In this document: one piece after another, positions 11,259-21,917 of the stretch
How positions within the stretch are numbered: the stretch's first letter is position 1
Layout of the letters: the number at the start of each line of letters is the position of its first letter
The notes under the pieces: generated by a model
The model's input: the letters and a program-made list of their open reading frames with translations, nothing else
Told to the model about the DNA's origin: nothing
The model's database searches: none
DNA from: Roridomyces roridus
Taxonomy: Eukaryota > Basidiomycota > Agaricomycetes > Agaricales > Mycenaceae
Direction of reading: 5' to 3'
DNA length: 64,000 nucleotides
NCBI GenBank assembly: GCA_029378245.1
Contig: JARKIF010000024.1
Coordinates: 744,001 to 808,000 of the forward strand
Program-made: the position numbers and the translations under genes

Positions 11259-12436
11259 TATTCAGCCTAGACTCGAGGACCAGTCTGTCTATGAGATGTC
11301 GATAGACAGACTGGTCGATCTCGGAATTGATCAAAGGGAGGCGCGACTTGCCTTTTTGAGCGATTTCGGCATTGCCACGTGACTACTGAGTCGAACGAGT
11401 TGTTTCGACTCACCGCAGCCTCTGAAGGCTGAAATTCATGTTCTGCATACTCAGTACAGCTCTCGAAGACATTTTGCGTGCAGTTTGAAAGCATAAATTA
11501 TACAAGTAACAACAGATTACATGGAAAGTAGCTTGTAGAGAAAAATATACCATGGTTGAAGGCTAAGCCAAGCTTGAGTCGAGTGGCTCTAGCCAAACAG
11601 AGGCCTGCGACCGCCGCGTATCTGCATGCGGGAGAGTACGAGGTGTTGGGTTCGACGGAGCGAGCAGCCGCAACGACACATTGGGTGTGCCAAGCGCCGA
11701 CTCAATCACCCGACTCGTGTGCCTGGGCGGGATGCGGGCGTGAGGATGAGGAGGGAGTCGGGGAGCAGCGTACGGCGCGGCAGTGGGGTACGGGGTCGAG
11801 GAAGAAGATGTGAGGGCAGGCGCTCAAGTGGGGTGGACGGAATGTAACGGCGCACCGGATGACGAACAGAGCGGGAGAATCGTTTACAGAGTCACGAAAA
11901 GCCAGTTGTTGCGACAGAGACACCCGCCGTCGGCGTCGTCGTCGAATGGGAAAAGGACAAAAGCACGTACCTTGACACCACCGAGCCTGTAGCATCACCC
12001 TCTCGTCCATCTAGGTCCCGTCACCGCGTACCGCGTCGTCATGCCTATACTGCCAGTGGTGGCTGGATGGTTGCGTTGCTGGGCCAAAGAGTGGTCGGGA
12101 ACAGGCTGGAGCGTCGAATGCAGACGGGGTGAGTGGCACTGTGGCACTGAGTGCTGGCGCTCCTGTGGAGTAGAGTTCCGAGTTGCGGGGCTTGTACCTC
12201 CTGGGGGCGTTGGGGAAGAGGGCGGCGAGAGCCTCGGGAGTGCTGCGACCGTCTTTGGGCTCCATGGGGGCGGAAGAGGGCGAGTGAGCGGGGAAGGCGG
12301 TTTGCTGGTAGTAGTCACGTGACGATGCCGAAATCGCTCAAAAAGGCAAGTCGCGCCTCCCTTTGATCATTTCCGAGATCGACTGGTCTGTCTATCGACA
12401 ACTCATAGACAGACCAGCTCTGGTCTATATTCAGCC
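11259..12436. mobile_element. non-autonomous MULE-like element with 9-bp target duplication
   Basis: Terminal inverted repeats of about 118 bp (11268-11386 and 12311-12427, roughly 90% alike) both begin TAGAC and are bordered by a perfect 9-bp direct repeat TATTCAGCC (11259-11267 and 12428-12436). Long inverted repeats plus a 9-bp duplication are the hallmark of Mutator-like elements. Each inverted repeat contains its own hairpin (15-bp arms at 11279-11317 in the left one). The 0.9-kb interior has no transposase; it has Pro/Ser-rich minus-strand frames near 11.7-12.3 kb that could be captured host coding sequence. Confidence 0.8.
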
Positions 12437-12765
12437 CACGACAAGAAAGGCATCAACGACCGTTGAACAGCGACGCTGGACACTGAAAATCACTCAACCT
12501 GACGCAACCTCCTTCCTAGCTTCTCCAGCTTCGTGTCCTGATCCGAAACTCCGGTACTATACAGCTGTCTTGGTCAGCCAAGGAAGTCGGGCTCATCCAA
12601 GATGACCCACATCGCTGTCGGTATGCACTCCCAGTACGACACCGTCACCTCCACGCTACAAGCTGCTCCTGGCGTCACTGCGTAAATAACAGTCGTCCTC
12701 TCACCAGAGACGTTCGCTCATGCGTCGCTTGGCTTTCAGCGAGGAATTCCAATAGCGAACGCACC

Positions 12766-13399
12766 ATGCCGGACCATCAGATAGACGACGAGAACGAGCG
12801 ACTACTGCAGGCGAAACTTGAGAGCCTGGAGGTGCGATCACAACGACCTCGCTGCTCGCTCACACCAGAGTTACCTAGGCGTGTACGAAAGAGAGACTCA
12901 AAGAGATCCCGATTATCGCAGCCGCCCTTGCCCGCGGGCTCCACAAACCTAAAAATCCTGAGCATGAGAAGAAACTCGAAGAAATTCTCTTTAGTGCGCG
13001 AGGTAAGTACCATACCGTCTCAATCTCTCATCGCATCGCATCTACATTTATTCCGTACTTGTGTGCAGTCCAGCAGGAACGCGCCCTCAAAGATCAATAT
13101 GGCGCCGCGTCCAAACCGAACCCGTATCGAGGAATGTTCGGCGATTTGGAGGTTCAGCTACGCATAGCCCAGCAGCGCGTGAGTACTTCTAAAACATCTA
13201 TCCCGGTTGAAGATCGGATTCAAACCCAACTGCGCACGCTCAGGAAGCGGAGGCTGTGGCTTCGATGAAACGCACCTTGATGGAGATGGGCCTTTGGCCT
13301 GAAGAAGGCATTGGTTCGTCCTCACACTTGCCCGATACGTTCGTCGCTGAAACGGAGGATTACATAGCAGACACGGAGGACGAGGCTGCTACCTCTTGA
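12766..13399 (+). CDS. hypothetical coiled-coil-like protein, four exons
   Basis: Exons 12766-12831, 12879-13002, 13069-13178 and 13244-13399 join in phase to 151 residues. The first half is charged and helical (DDENERLLQAKLESLE, then ERLKEIPIIAAALARG). The middle has HEKKLEEILFSAR followed by a Gln/Arg-rich helix around QLRIAQQREAEAVAS. The C-terminus is acidic (ETEDYIADTEDEAATS). There is no signal peptide or membrane segment. I do not recognise the family. It lies between the MULE-like element and the second CE1 esterase. The regular phases and typical splice sites make it a real gene despite its small size. Confidence 0.7.
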
Positions 13400-13708
13400 A
13401 TATCAGGTCCGATGAGGGTAACACAAGAGTCCCAAGTTCGTATTCAATAATCTTCTTGCTCGCGTACCGGTAGAAGCGTGTACATGGTGTGAAGGGCTTC
13501 GATATTTTATCTCACGCTCCAGGGACGAGAATCGACCAACACTGCGACCGAAGTCCTTGTTGCACTTATCAAATGACCTCCATCGTAACTCTTCGGTTCC
13601 TCGTTCGACTCGAGTTTGAGGCCTGTGACTGATGGCGTACAAGTTTTCTTTTTTGATTCCCGCGTACACGACATGACACGAACAAAAAACACAATACCGG
13701 CTCCCTCC
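13400..13708. other. convergent intergenic region
   Basis: About 310 bp between the ends of the small plus-strand gene and the minus-strand esterase. Nothing but shared 3' flanks is visible. Confidence 0.5.
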
Positions 13709-15003
13709 TCACGCCAAGCACTGGCTGTAGTCTTTGGGGCACAATCAGAATTATTTCCAGCGCAACAAGAAAATACTCACAAGAGTTGAGGACTTGGCAG
13801 GTCGTGCCAGAGACGCAGCCATTGCATCCAGTCCATCCAATACCACCGCACCTAAATCATATAATTAGCAAGTGAAAAGAAAGGGAGATCCACCACGACT
13901 TACTGTCCATATTCAGCCGATTGGCATCCCGTCGGCGGGGCCACGACGCTAGTCGTCGTCGTCGTGCTGATGATCGAACTCGAGCTTGAAACCGACGTCG
14001 TAGACCCAACACTGCTAGTCGTCGACCCACCACCGCCGCTCTTGGCCGGTGCAGCCCCACCCGCGACGAATCCGAACCACATCATATCCTGCGTCGGCTG
14101 GATCGGAACCGTATGCCCCACACCCTGCGCCAAAATACCCTGCACGGCCGGCCCATAAATCGTCTTGGTGTACCCCGAGTTGGGTGTGTTCTGGAGAACC
14201 TGCGTTGGGGCGTTGTAGTTGTACCCAAAGACGCCGCACCACTGCTTGAGCTCTTCGTTGAGGTTGGGCGGGTAGAGAGTCGTGTCGGCGGTTCCGTGGT
14301 ACTCTTGAATGGGAACGTAGGGGCCTGTGTAACCGGGATACATGGCATGAACGACGTTGGCCCATTGTTGCGGGGTGTCGACGGTCTGGCCTTCGGCGCA
14401 GGTGGAGTTCCAGGCGTCGACTCCGCCCGTGCTGGAGACGAAGCAGCCAGCGGCGACACCGGAGTAAACACTGGCGGCTGCCCAGATCTCGGGGTAGGTG
14501 GCAGCGAGTAGATTGGTCATCATGGCTTTTGGCATTTAGTAAATTGTCCCCGCAAAGATATTTCACGCACCGCCAGACGAAGTCCCCGTAACGAAAATGC
14601 GGGAAGCATCCGCATTCCAGGTGTTGATGGCGTAGGTGGCCATGTTGGCGATGGCATTACTGTCTCCACCACCATTGTGCGTGAGCGTAGCCTTGGAACT
14701 GACGTCCCAGCACGTCCCCGAATGAGGCGAGCTCGGGTAGATGACGATGAAGCCGTAGGTGTCAGCCAACCCCGCGTAGGGCGTGCTCTGGAAATACACG
14801 GTCCCGCTCGCAGTGCACTCGTGCACGGCGACGATGACGGCGGGCTTGGCGGCGACGGTCGTGGGCTTGTAGTAGTAGAAGCCTACGTTGGTCGGGTTCT
14901 GTCCGCTGGGCAATGTCCCTGTTTGCAGGGTTGAAGTCAGTGCAGAGACGAGCCCTGCGCAGAGTGCGACGGAGGAGAGGAGGGTTCTGGTGAAGCCGGC
15001 CAT
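13709..15003 (-). CDS. CE1 carbohydrate esterase with CBM1, paralogue of the 9165-10408 gene
   Basis: Four exons (14571-15003, 13904-14525, 13781-13851, 13709-13731) give 382 residues. The start has a signal peptide ending LVSA. The domain repeats the paralogue's features: HECTASGTVYF, GTSSG nucleophile at the intron-1 border, EYHGTADTT and GHTVPI. The linker is longer and Ser/Thr/Gly-rich. The CBM1 reads EYGQCGGIGWTGCNGC ... YYSQCLA. The predicted role is secreted de-esterification of xylan while bound to cellulose. Compared with the paralogue, the intron after the DTQAQ-equivalent position is absent and an intron inside CBM1 (between YGQ and CGG) is present, so introns have been gained or lost since duplication. 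A TATA-like box lies 34-39 bp before the ATG. Confidence 0.93.
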
Positions 15004-15036
15004 TGGGTCTTGGATTCTCTGGGCGCGGGGAGGTTT

Positions 15037-15042
15037 CTTATA
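15037..15042 (-). promoter_or_regulatory. TATA-like box of the CE1 gene at 13709
   Basis: TATAAG on the minus strand, 34-39 bp upstream of the start codon at 15003, matching the element of the paralogue. The 600 bp upstream (15043-15640) show no gene. Confidence 0.55.
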
Positions 15043-15636
15043 GTTTCTGTATGTACCTCGGAGGCAAGACGGACAGGTTGAATGCCTGTCTATGAATACA
15101 CGCTTCCCGAAAAAGAAGCAGTAAGTTCCGGGTTCTGTGGCCCAAAAATGAGACCAAGACCTCGCAGTCGGTGCCGAGCTGCACCCTGTTTTCTGCCCAT
15201 CTGCATCTGTTAGCGGCATGAATTCGGTAGAAGGAGTTTCATATCCGTACCATCAAGTCACTGTGCACCCGCAAAAAGGCCTTTGAAAACCCGGCCCACG
15301 CCTCGTCATACGGCATTTTCTCGGCCCCGCACCCAGCTGACCCGCCCCTTACAGCGCTCCTCTCGGTCGCAATGGCCATTGTATGCGATCCGTGCGCCGG
15401 AAATGAGGAGAAGACTGAGAGGTTGCCATGGATGACCCGAGACATAGTTCGAGAGTGCTGAAAAGAAGTCAACGGACGAGCTGGCGCCCACTGGATCCGG
15501 ATCTAGTGACGTTCGGGGCCCTTCGGGCTGAAGCTTGACGAGATTATTGTCCCAAGACTGTCCATTCTGATCCTCGAAGAGCCAAAGCTGTTGAGAGAGC
15601 GAGGACGGCCTATCGACTCGGAGTCACGACACCCGA

Positions 15637-15662
15637 CACGTCAGCGTGACGCGTGAGCTTGA
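15637..15662 (+). promoter_or_regulatory. conserved 26-bp upstream block of cassette 1
   Basis: A 26-bp run containing CACGTCAGCGTGACGCG is identical to 17283-17308. The two copies lie 165 and 134 bp before the start codons of the first genes of cassettes 1 and 2, in otherwise diverged flanks. It contains an ACGTCA core like CREB/ATF sites; function unknown. Confidence 0.45.
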
Positions 15663-15827
15663 AGGGGAACGACAGAGGAGCAGGAGTCATTAGAGGGGGT
15701 ATAGTCTTTGCAGAAAGGATGTCCCTCGAAGGAAGGCGTTCCTCGACTTGGTTTCGAGTGTGCGGTAAACAAACGGTAGGAAAGGAGGCAAGACATGATC
15801 GGATCATTTCTTTCCTTGTCTTACACC

Positions 15828-16903
15828 ATGACCAGCGAATTCGTCCCACCCACGCTCCCTCCCGAGCTGGAGCGCGAGATTTTTGAAACCAACGCTATTT
15901 TGCACCACAGGATGATCCCAACTCTCCTCCTTGTCGCTTGGCGGGTGCACGAGTGGTAAGTCTCTTTCGTCCACCGAGAAATCGCCATTATTGGAACGAC
16001 TTGAAGGATCGAGCCATATCTGTACCATCTCCTTCAAATTCCGTGTATCCGCTCTGGTCCAAGCTACCTGGACGCGCTTGTTCGAATACTGGATCGCAGA
16101 CCGTCTCATCCCTTCCCTCAAGTCTCCCGCCATCTGTTCCTATCGACCGTGATATTGGGGCGCGCATGGAGGGTGGATGACGCGGATCGCATTCTCCGCG
16201 CCTGCACTGGAATTACCGATATCCTTCTATCCCACAGCCAGCACCCTTTCGAGCCTCTGCTACCCATCCTAGCTACCGTCGCACAAATGCGCCCCACGCA
16301 CCTAGCATTGTTAGGCGATTTCCTCCCTGACTACAGGACTCTGCCTCAGGAGTTCCACTTTGGAGTCCCGCTGTTTGAAAGTGTCACTCATCTCCAGCTT
16401 TACGTCGCAACCGCGAATGGCAATTACAGAGTGTCCCACACGTTGTCTCGGGCGTGGAAGCACTGGTCGGCGCTAGCGGCCCTGAAGACTCTCACCCATC
16501 TTGCGGTCGTCCCTTCGGAACAAAACCTCGCGAACTACATCCTCTCCATCCTCCCTCGTCTACACGCACTCGTTCTATACAGTGAAAGGTCGGACATGGG
16601 TTACACGACAAGCCCTGATCGCGACGTGCTCCAAGATCCGCGGATATTCGTCGAATCGTTGTTTCAGTTACGGCCGCTCTGGCATAGTGGAGCTCGAGGT
16701 GGAGATGACATCTGGCTGCGCGCGGAGGAATTCATTGCTATGAAGCGGAGTGGTGATATTGAAGGTAAGCGCGCATCTTTGATTTCGTTGATAATCGCTC
16801 ACGGACTCACCTAGACTATGTTTATCGCTGGCCCAAAGAGGAGGACAAGGAGGAGGAAGAGAACGTGATATTCGATCGAGCCCTTTCAGCATTGTCTACC
16901 TAA
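15828..16903 (+). CDS. F-box/LRR-like family protein, cassette 1 first gene
   Basis: Three exons (15828-15955, 16007-16764, 16815-16903) join in phase to 324 residues. The first exon encodes an F-box-like leader (LPPELEREIFETNA ... LLLVAWRVHEW). Exon 2 starts with IEPYLY and carries leucine-rich segments such as LTHLAVVPSE and a GARGGDDIWLRAEEF signature near its end. Exon 3 adds a short acidic tail. This is a lineage-specific family abundant in mushroom genomes; the leader suggests recruitment to a ubiquitin ligase, but that is inference and the degenerate motif may not bind Skp1. It heads a two-gene cassette; the second member survives only as the fragment at 16936. Confidence 0.8.
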
Positions 16904-16935
16904 TCTTCATTCTTGTTGTCTTTCTTTGATACCAT

Positions 16936-17080
16936 AATGGACCCAACGCTCCCTCATGAATTGGAACGCGAAATCTTCAAAGAGGTTTCTGTACTTTATC
17001 CAGAGAGATGATTCTTACTCTCCTGCTCGTCGCGACTCGCTCGGCGCGTTTTCACAGTTGTCAGTGGTGCGTCTGTCATA
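16936..17080 (+). pseudogene. first-exon remnant of cassette 1 second gene
   Basis: An ATG at about 16937 opens LPHELEREIFKEVSVLYPE, closely matching the first exon of the intact gene at 18502, but an extra base after PE causes an immediate stop. The rest of the gene is absent. Confidence 0.75.
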
Positions 17081-17282
17081 TGGACACCATGCCAGTTCGA
17101 CATTGCTGAAGACTTAAAAGCTGGAGCTCACTGAATCTCATGGGTTTCGTGCTGAAGCTTCAGAGATTCGTCCCAAGATTGTCCATTCTAGTTATTAATA
17201 ACTTGAAGTATTTCTCGTTGAAGGCTGTTAGAAAGGCGAGGACCAAGCGAAGACTGCGAAGACGGCCGACCCGAGTCACGAC

Positions 17283-17308
17283 CACGTCAGCGTGACGCGT
17301 GAGCTTGA
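17283..17308 (+). promoter_or_regulatory. conserved 26-bp upstream block of cassette 2
   Basis: Identical to 15637-15662 and likewise placed upstream of a cassette first gene. Confidence 0.45.
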
Positions 17309-17442
17309 CGGGCGGAAGACAGAGGAGTTTGTGCCAGTGGTCACTGGCATAATCTTCCGCAGAAAGACAGTCTGAAGACATGATTTGCTTGCCCTTGTTT
17401 ACTTCGGATGCGATTCGGATCACTCCTTCCTTGCCTCACGCC

Positions 17443-18423
17443 ATGACCAGCGAATTCGTCCCACCCACACTCCCTCCCGAACTGGAGCGCGAGATATTCA
17501 AAACCACTGCGGTTTTGCACGAACAGATGATTCCAGCCCTTCTGCTTGTCGCTCGACGGGCGCACGAGTGGTGAGTGACCTAGCTCCTCTTTCTTTCGTC
17601 CACCGACGACATCCTGAAGGATCGAGCCACATCTGTATCATTTTCTCAAAATACCGCGTATGAGATCTGATGCAAGCTACGTGGAAGCCCTTCTCCGAAT
17701 GGTGAACCACAGACCGTCTCATTTCCTCCCGCAAGCTTGCCGTCATCTGTTCCTGGTGCCAACCATGGCACTGGGGAATGGATGGAACGCGGATGACGTG
17801 GATCGCATTCTTCGCGCCTGCACTGAGGTCACCGACATTTTTCTACTCAGCGACCCGCTCGATTTCGATCCTCCGCAACCGTTCCTATCCACGGTCAGCC
17901 AAATGTGCCCCACACGCCTGACTTTGTTCGGCGATGTCCTCCCCGCTACTCTGCCGCAGGAGTTCCACTTCGGAGTCCCGCTGTTCCAATGCATCACTCA
18001 TCTCCAGCTGTACGTCGCAACAACGGACAAATACACGTTGTCTCGGACGTGGGCGCACTGGCCCGCGCTAGCGGACCTTGACACTCTCACCCATCTTGCG
18101 GTCTTCCCTGACCAAGACCTCGCGACACACATCCTCTCCATCCTCCCTCACCTACGCGCACTCGTTCTCTACACTCACACGGACATGATTTACCCCGACA
18201 TGCCCCGAGATCCGCGCATCTTGGTTGAATCACATTCTAAGTTAATGAAGCTCTGGCGTAGTGGTGCACGAGGCGGGGACGACATCTGGGTGCGTGCGGA
18301 TGAATTCATTGCCAGGAAACGAAGGGGTGAAATAAAGGGTGAGCAACGTAGATTTCGTTCCGGATTGCTCACGGACTCGCCTTAGAATCTGTGTATCGCT
18401 GGCCTGAAGACATTTCTGCATAA
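17443..18423 (+). CDS. F-box/LRR-like family protein, cassette 2 first gene
   Basis: Exons 17443-17570, 17620-18338 and 18386-18423 give 294 residues. Exon 1 encodes LPPELEREIFKTTAVLHEQ and ends at the same position (GAG-TG) as its paralogues. Exon 2 begins IEPHLYHFLK and contains DRILRACTEVTDIF, VPLFQCITHLQLY, THLAVFPDQDLATHIL and GARGGDDIWVRADEF. Exon 3 ends ESVYRWPEDISA. The intron positions and phases are identical to the genes at 15828 and 19966, confirming recent duplication. No signal peptide or membrane segment. It is followed 78 bp later by the intact second cassette gene. Confidence 0.82.
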
Positions 18424-18501
18424 TTTTTGTATATATTCGATCGTCCTCCATATTGAGCCCCTTTCATCATTGTCTGCAATCTCCTCCTCTTGTTTCGCAC
18501 C

Positions 18502-19538
18502 ATGAAGGACAGTCCCGGACCAGCGAAGCTGCCTCGCGAACTGGAACGCGAAATCTTCAAACGGGTTGCTGTCCTATATCCAGAGATGATTACTGCCCTC
18601 CTGCGCGTGGCTCAGCGCGTCTTTGAGTGGTGCGTGCTACGTTTGTTGACAATGATGCCATGTCTCATCTAGCCAGGATTGAGCCACATCTGTACACCTT
18701 CATCGAAATATCAGCCATTCGCACCAAATCGGCTCACCGAACCGCTATCCTCCGCACGTTGGATCGTAACCCGCCCGATTGCTTCACTCAAGCTGTGCGC
18801 CACATGTTTTTCAGCTCCCTCGAAAACAACCTCTTCTCCTCGAGACGCACGGAGAACCCGTGGTCTCAGCCCAACCTCGAGCGCTTCCTGCGCGCCTGTA
18901 CAGGCGTAAACTCCCTCCTCCTCGTCGGTTTCAACACCGATCCGATTCCTCCCGTGCTGCCGCTCGTGCTTCACATGCGTCCCACACACCTCGCGCTGGG
19001 CGGCAACATCTTCCCCTCCCCTACCCAGCCAGAATCCACATTCCACTTTGGCTCCGCATTCTTCCAGCACATAACGCACCTGCAGCTCTTTCAAATTGAC
19101 GCCCGCCACAAGCTTACACTGGCGTGGCCGCACTGGCATGCACTAGCGCTCCTTCCCGTGCTTACCCACCTCGCCGTGCTTCCGGAGGATAGCTATAGCT
19201 TCCCCGCGCATATCCTCGCCGTAATCCGGGATCTCGAGGTCCTGGTGGTTTGGGTGCCGCCGGCGTGGTATGCCAGTGGGAGAGCTTCTGCGATGCCACT
19301 GCCGCGTGGTCCGCGTCTATGCGTGGAACGTGCGCCACGGTTTATGAGTGATTGGCTTGATGGGGCGAGGGGTGGGGAGGATATTTGGGTCAAGGCGGAG
19401 AGGTTTCTGCAGGGGAAACGGAGGGGTGAAATCGAAGGTGAGTTTGAAGCCGCTTGTTCTGAGTTGAAGTTGATTTTTTATAACCCAGAGTCGTGTTTTT
19501 TCTTCCCTGAGGAATTGCCTGTCAATCTGGATGACTAG
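18502..19538 (+). CDS. F-box/LRR-like family protein, cassette 2 second gene (only intact one)
   Basis: Exons 18502-18629, 18677-19437 and 19489-19538 give 312 residues. The leader reads LPRELEREIFKRVAVLYPEMI. Exon 2 starts IEPHLYTFIEI and carries FHFGSAFFQHITHLQLF, THLAVLPED and GARGGEDIWVKAERF. The tail is FFFPEELPVNLDD. It differs from the first-gene type in leader and length, so the cassette has two distinct subfamilies. The last intron (19438-19488) is 51 nt, a multiple of three, and has no in-frame stop, so its retention would only insert 17 residues. This is the only complete second-type gene in the four cassettes. Confidence 0.8.
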
Positions 19539-19589
19539 TCTACACGCCTTGTTTGTGTTCCTGGAATGGCTTTGATGGTCATTGGTGAG

Positions 19590-19690
19590 CACCGTTGATT
19601 TCGTTGCAGATCGCTCACGTACTTCCTAAAAAATCTGTTGATCGCTGGCCTGAAGAGGATCCTGAGTGGTTTTGGTATATTCAATCGTTA
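19590..19690 (+). pseudogene. 3'-end remnant of an F-box/LRR-like gene
   Basis: A GTGAGCACC donor-like start, a GATCGCTCACG-like intron body and an AAATCTGTTGATCGCTGGCC exon match the last intron and exon of the first-type cassette genes. Nothing upstream of it belongs to that gene. Confidence 0.55.
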
Positions 19691-19965
19691 TGCAGTTCAA
19701 TCGGTCTTTAGATCATTTATGTGAGTATCAGGACCAACGATGGCGTGCCTCGGAGAAATACTTATTTACGCCGGGTCGGCTGCGTCAGCGCCAAAGGGCA
19801 ACGACGGGCCAACTTGACGTCATCGGAGGTAGCCAGAGTCTTGAGCTCAAGAAGCGTTCCTTGACTTGTGCGGTCGGAAGCAAGTCGGAAGCAAGACGTG
19901 ATTTGTTTGCTCTTATCTACTGTCAGACTGATGCGATTCGGATCATTCTTTCCTTGCCTCACACC

Positions 19966-20932
19966 ATGACCAGCGATTCCGCTCCAGCCACACTCCCTCC
20001 CGAATTAGAGCGCCAAATATTCAAAACCACTGCGGTTTTGCACGAAAAGATGATTCCAACCCTTCTGCTTGTCGCTCGCCGGGTGCACGAGTGGTGAGTG
20101 ACCTCAATAGCTTCTTTTTTTTTGTCCCTCACGATACGATCCTGAAGGGTCGAACCGCACCTGTACAGTTTCATCCAGATTTCGCACACGCCAATCAAAA
20201 ATGGCCATTTAACAAGACTTGTCCACTGGTTAGATCACAGACCGTCTCATTTCTTCCGCCGAGCTTGCCGTCATCTGGTCCTGATGGACATGGGACTGGA
20301 AAACGAGACTGGATGGAATTCTGCCGATGTGGATCGCCTTCTCCTCACTTGCACCGGAGTCACCAACCTCCTCATATTGGCGTCCAACCCCCTACGGCCC
20401 CTCGTACCCTGCGTTCCCCAACTGCGACCCACACATCTCATTTTGTTTGGGCAAGCCGTCCCACGCACGACTGTGGCCGAATCCTTCGACTTCCAAGTCC
20501 CATTGTTCCAACACCTCACGCACCTTCAACTAGTCGGAATTACCCAAAAGTACCACGTAGAGTGGCCACACTGGCCCGCTATCGCGGGCCTCTCCACGCT
20601 TACCCATCTTGCGGTCTTTGCCGAACGAGACGTCCCGGCCTACATCCTCTCCATTCTACCGAATCTGAAAGGGTTCGTCCTTTATGAATTAGACAACTCG
20701 GAGATGACAAGCCCGGATATGCTTCTTGATCCGCGTATATTCGTGGAATCTGCGTTCGAGTCAGTCGCCAGCTGGTACGTTGGAGCACGAGGTGTGGACG
20801 ACATTTGGGTGCGCGCGGATGAATTCATTGCCAGGAAGCGGAGGGGTGAAATCGAGAGTGAGCAAATTCAGAGTTCTTTTCAAGATCGCTCATGGACTTT
20901 CCACAGAATCCGTTTATCGCTGGCCTAAATAG
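19966..20932 (+). CDS. F-box/LRR-like family protein, cassette 3 first gene
   Basis: Exons 19966-20093, 20148-20857 and 20907-20932 join in phase to 287 residues. The leader is LPPELERQIFKTTAVLHEKMI. Exon 2 begins VEPHLYSFIQI and has DRLLLTCTGVTNLLI, VPLFQHLTHLQLV, THLAVFAERDVPAYIL and GARGVDDIWVRADEF. Exon 3 reads KSVYRWPK and stops. Intron positions match the other first-type members. The second cassette gene follows at 21009 but is broken. Confidence 0.8.
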
Positions 20933-21008
20933 GATTCTTGGTTCGTCGTTATTCATATCGAGCCCCTGGCTTCATTGTCTGTAATCTTCTCGTGTTTTTT
21001 GTTCGTTC

Positions 21009-21680
21009 ATGATGGACAAAGCCAAGGTGCCTCACGAACTGGAACGCAAAATCTGCATACGAGCTGCTCTAGTACATCCAGCCGTCTGTACATCCCGCTC
21101 GCACCCAACCCCCCTACAGAACCGCTCTCCTCCGGACATTCGATCGTAACCGGATGTCTTCGCCCACGCTGTCTCCTTCCTCTTGTCGTCGAGGCGCAGG
21201 CAGAGCTCATGGTCTCTACCAAACCTCGAGGCACCGTCATGCCACTCGTGCTTCAAATGCTCCCATTCTTCCGACTCATCGCGCACCTGCAGCTATGCCA
21301 AATGAAACACAAACTTTGCTCCCTCTGCTCACCCACCTCGCGGTGATCACCGAGCGCAACGTCCCCGCGCACCTCCTCCCCACACTCCCGGATCTCTGCG
21401 TTTTGGCAGTGCTTTGAGCGGCGTGGGACGTGGGACGTGGATAGGAAGGAGTGTTTCTCCCATGCCTCTTGATCGGCGTGTGTGCGTGGAACATAAACCG
21501 CCGTTTATGAGTTGTTGGTTCGATGAGGCGAGGCGTGGGGGAGGATATCGTGATTTGGGCGGAGAGATTTGTTGGGGAAACTGAGGGACGAAATCGAGGT
21601 TGAAGCCACTTGTTCCAAGTTGAATCGCTCACTGAGTTTCCAACGCAGCGTCTTGTTTTAGGAATCACCTGGATGATTAG
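21009..21680 (+). pseudogene. decayed second gene of cassette 3
   Basis: It starts with an ATG-ATG leader VPHELERKICIRAALVHPA and later contains pieces matching the gene at 18502 in several frames: the RTAILRTLDRNP-equivalent region near 21115, the THLAV segment near 21330, the FMSxWxDxARxGED segment near 21505 and the final exon near 21655. Internal deletions and frameshifts rule out a product. Confidence 0.75.
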
Positions 21681-21917
21681 TCTACATTCCATCTTTTCTT
21701 GGAATAGCTTCCGACGGGTGTTGCTGCTTGAACCCTGCGTCACCGCATTATTTCCTCACCCCTGCCTGATGTAGGACACGCCTTATTTTAAGCCAGAGAC
21801 ACTGCATTCGGGAACATGCAGTGCTTCGCCGAGAGCCTGATTGACGCCTTCATGTAAAGGCATGCCAACGCAGGCCGTTTTTCTCCCATCCACTGCCCAC
21901 TCTTCCCTTCGTCCACC

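Noticed and set aside
11279..11317. stand-alone hairpin terminator
   Set aside because: It is part of the terminal inverted repeat of the MULE-like element and has a matching copy at the other end.
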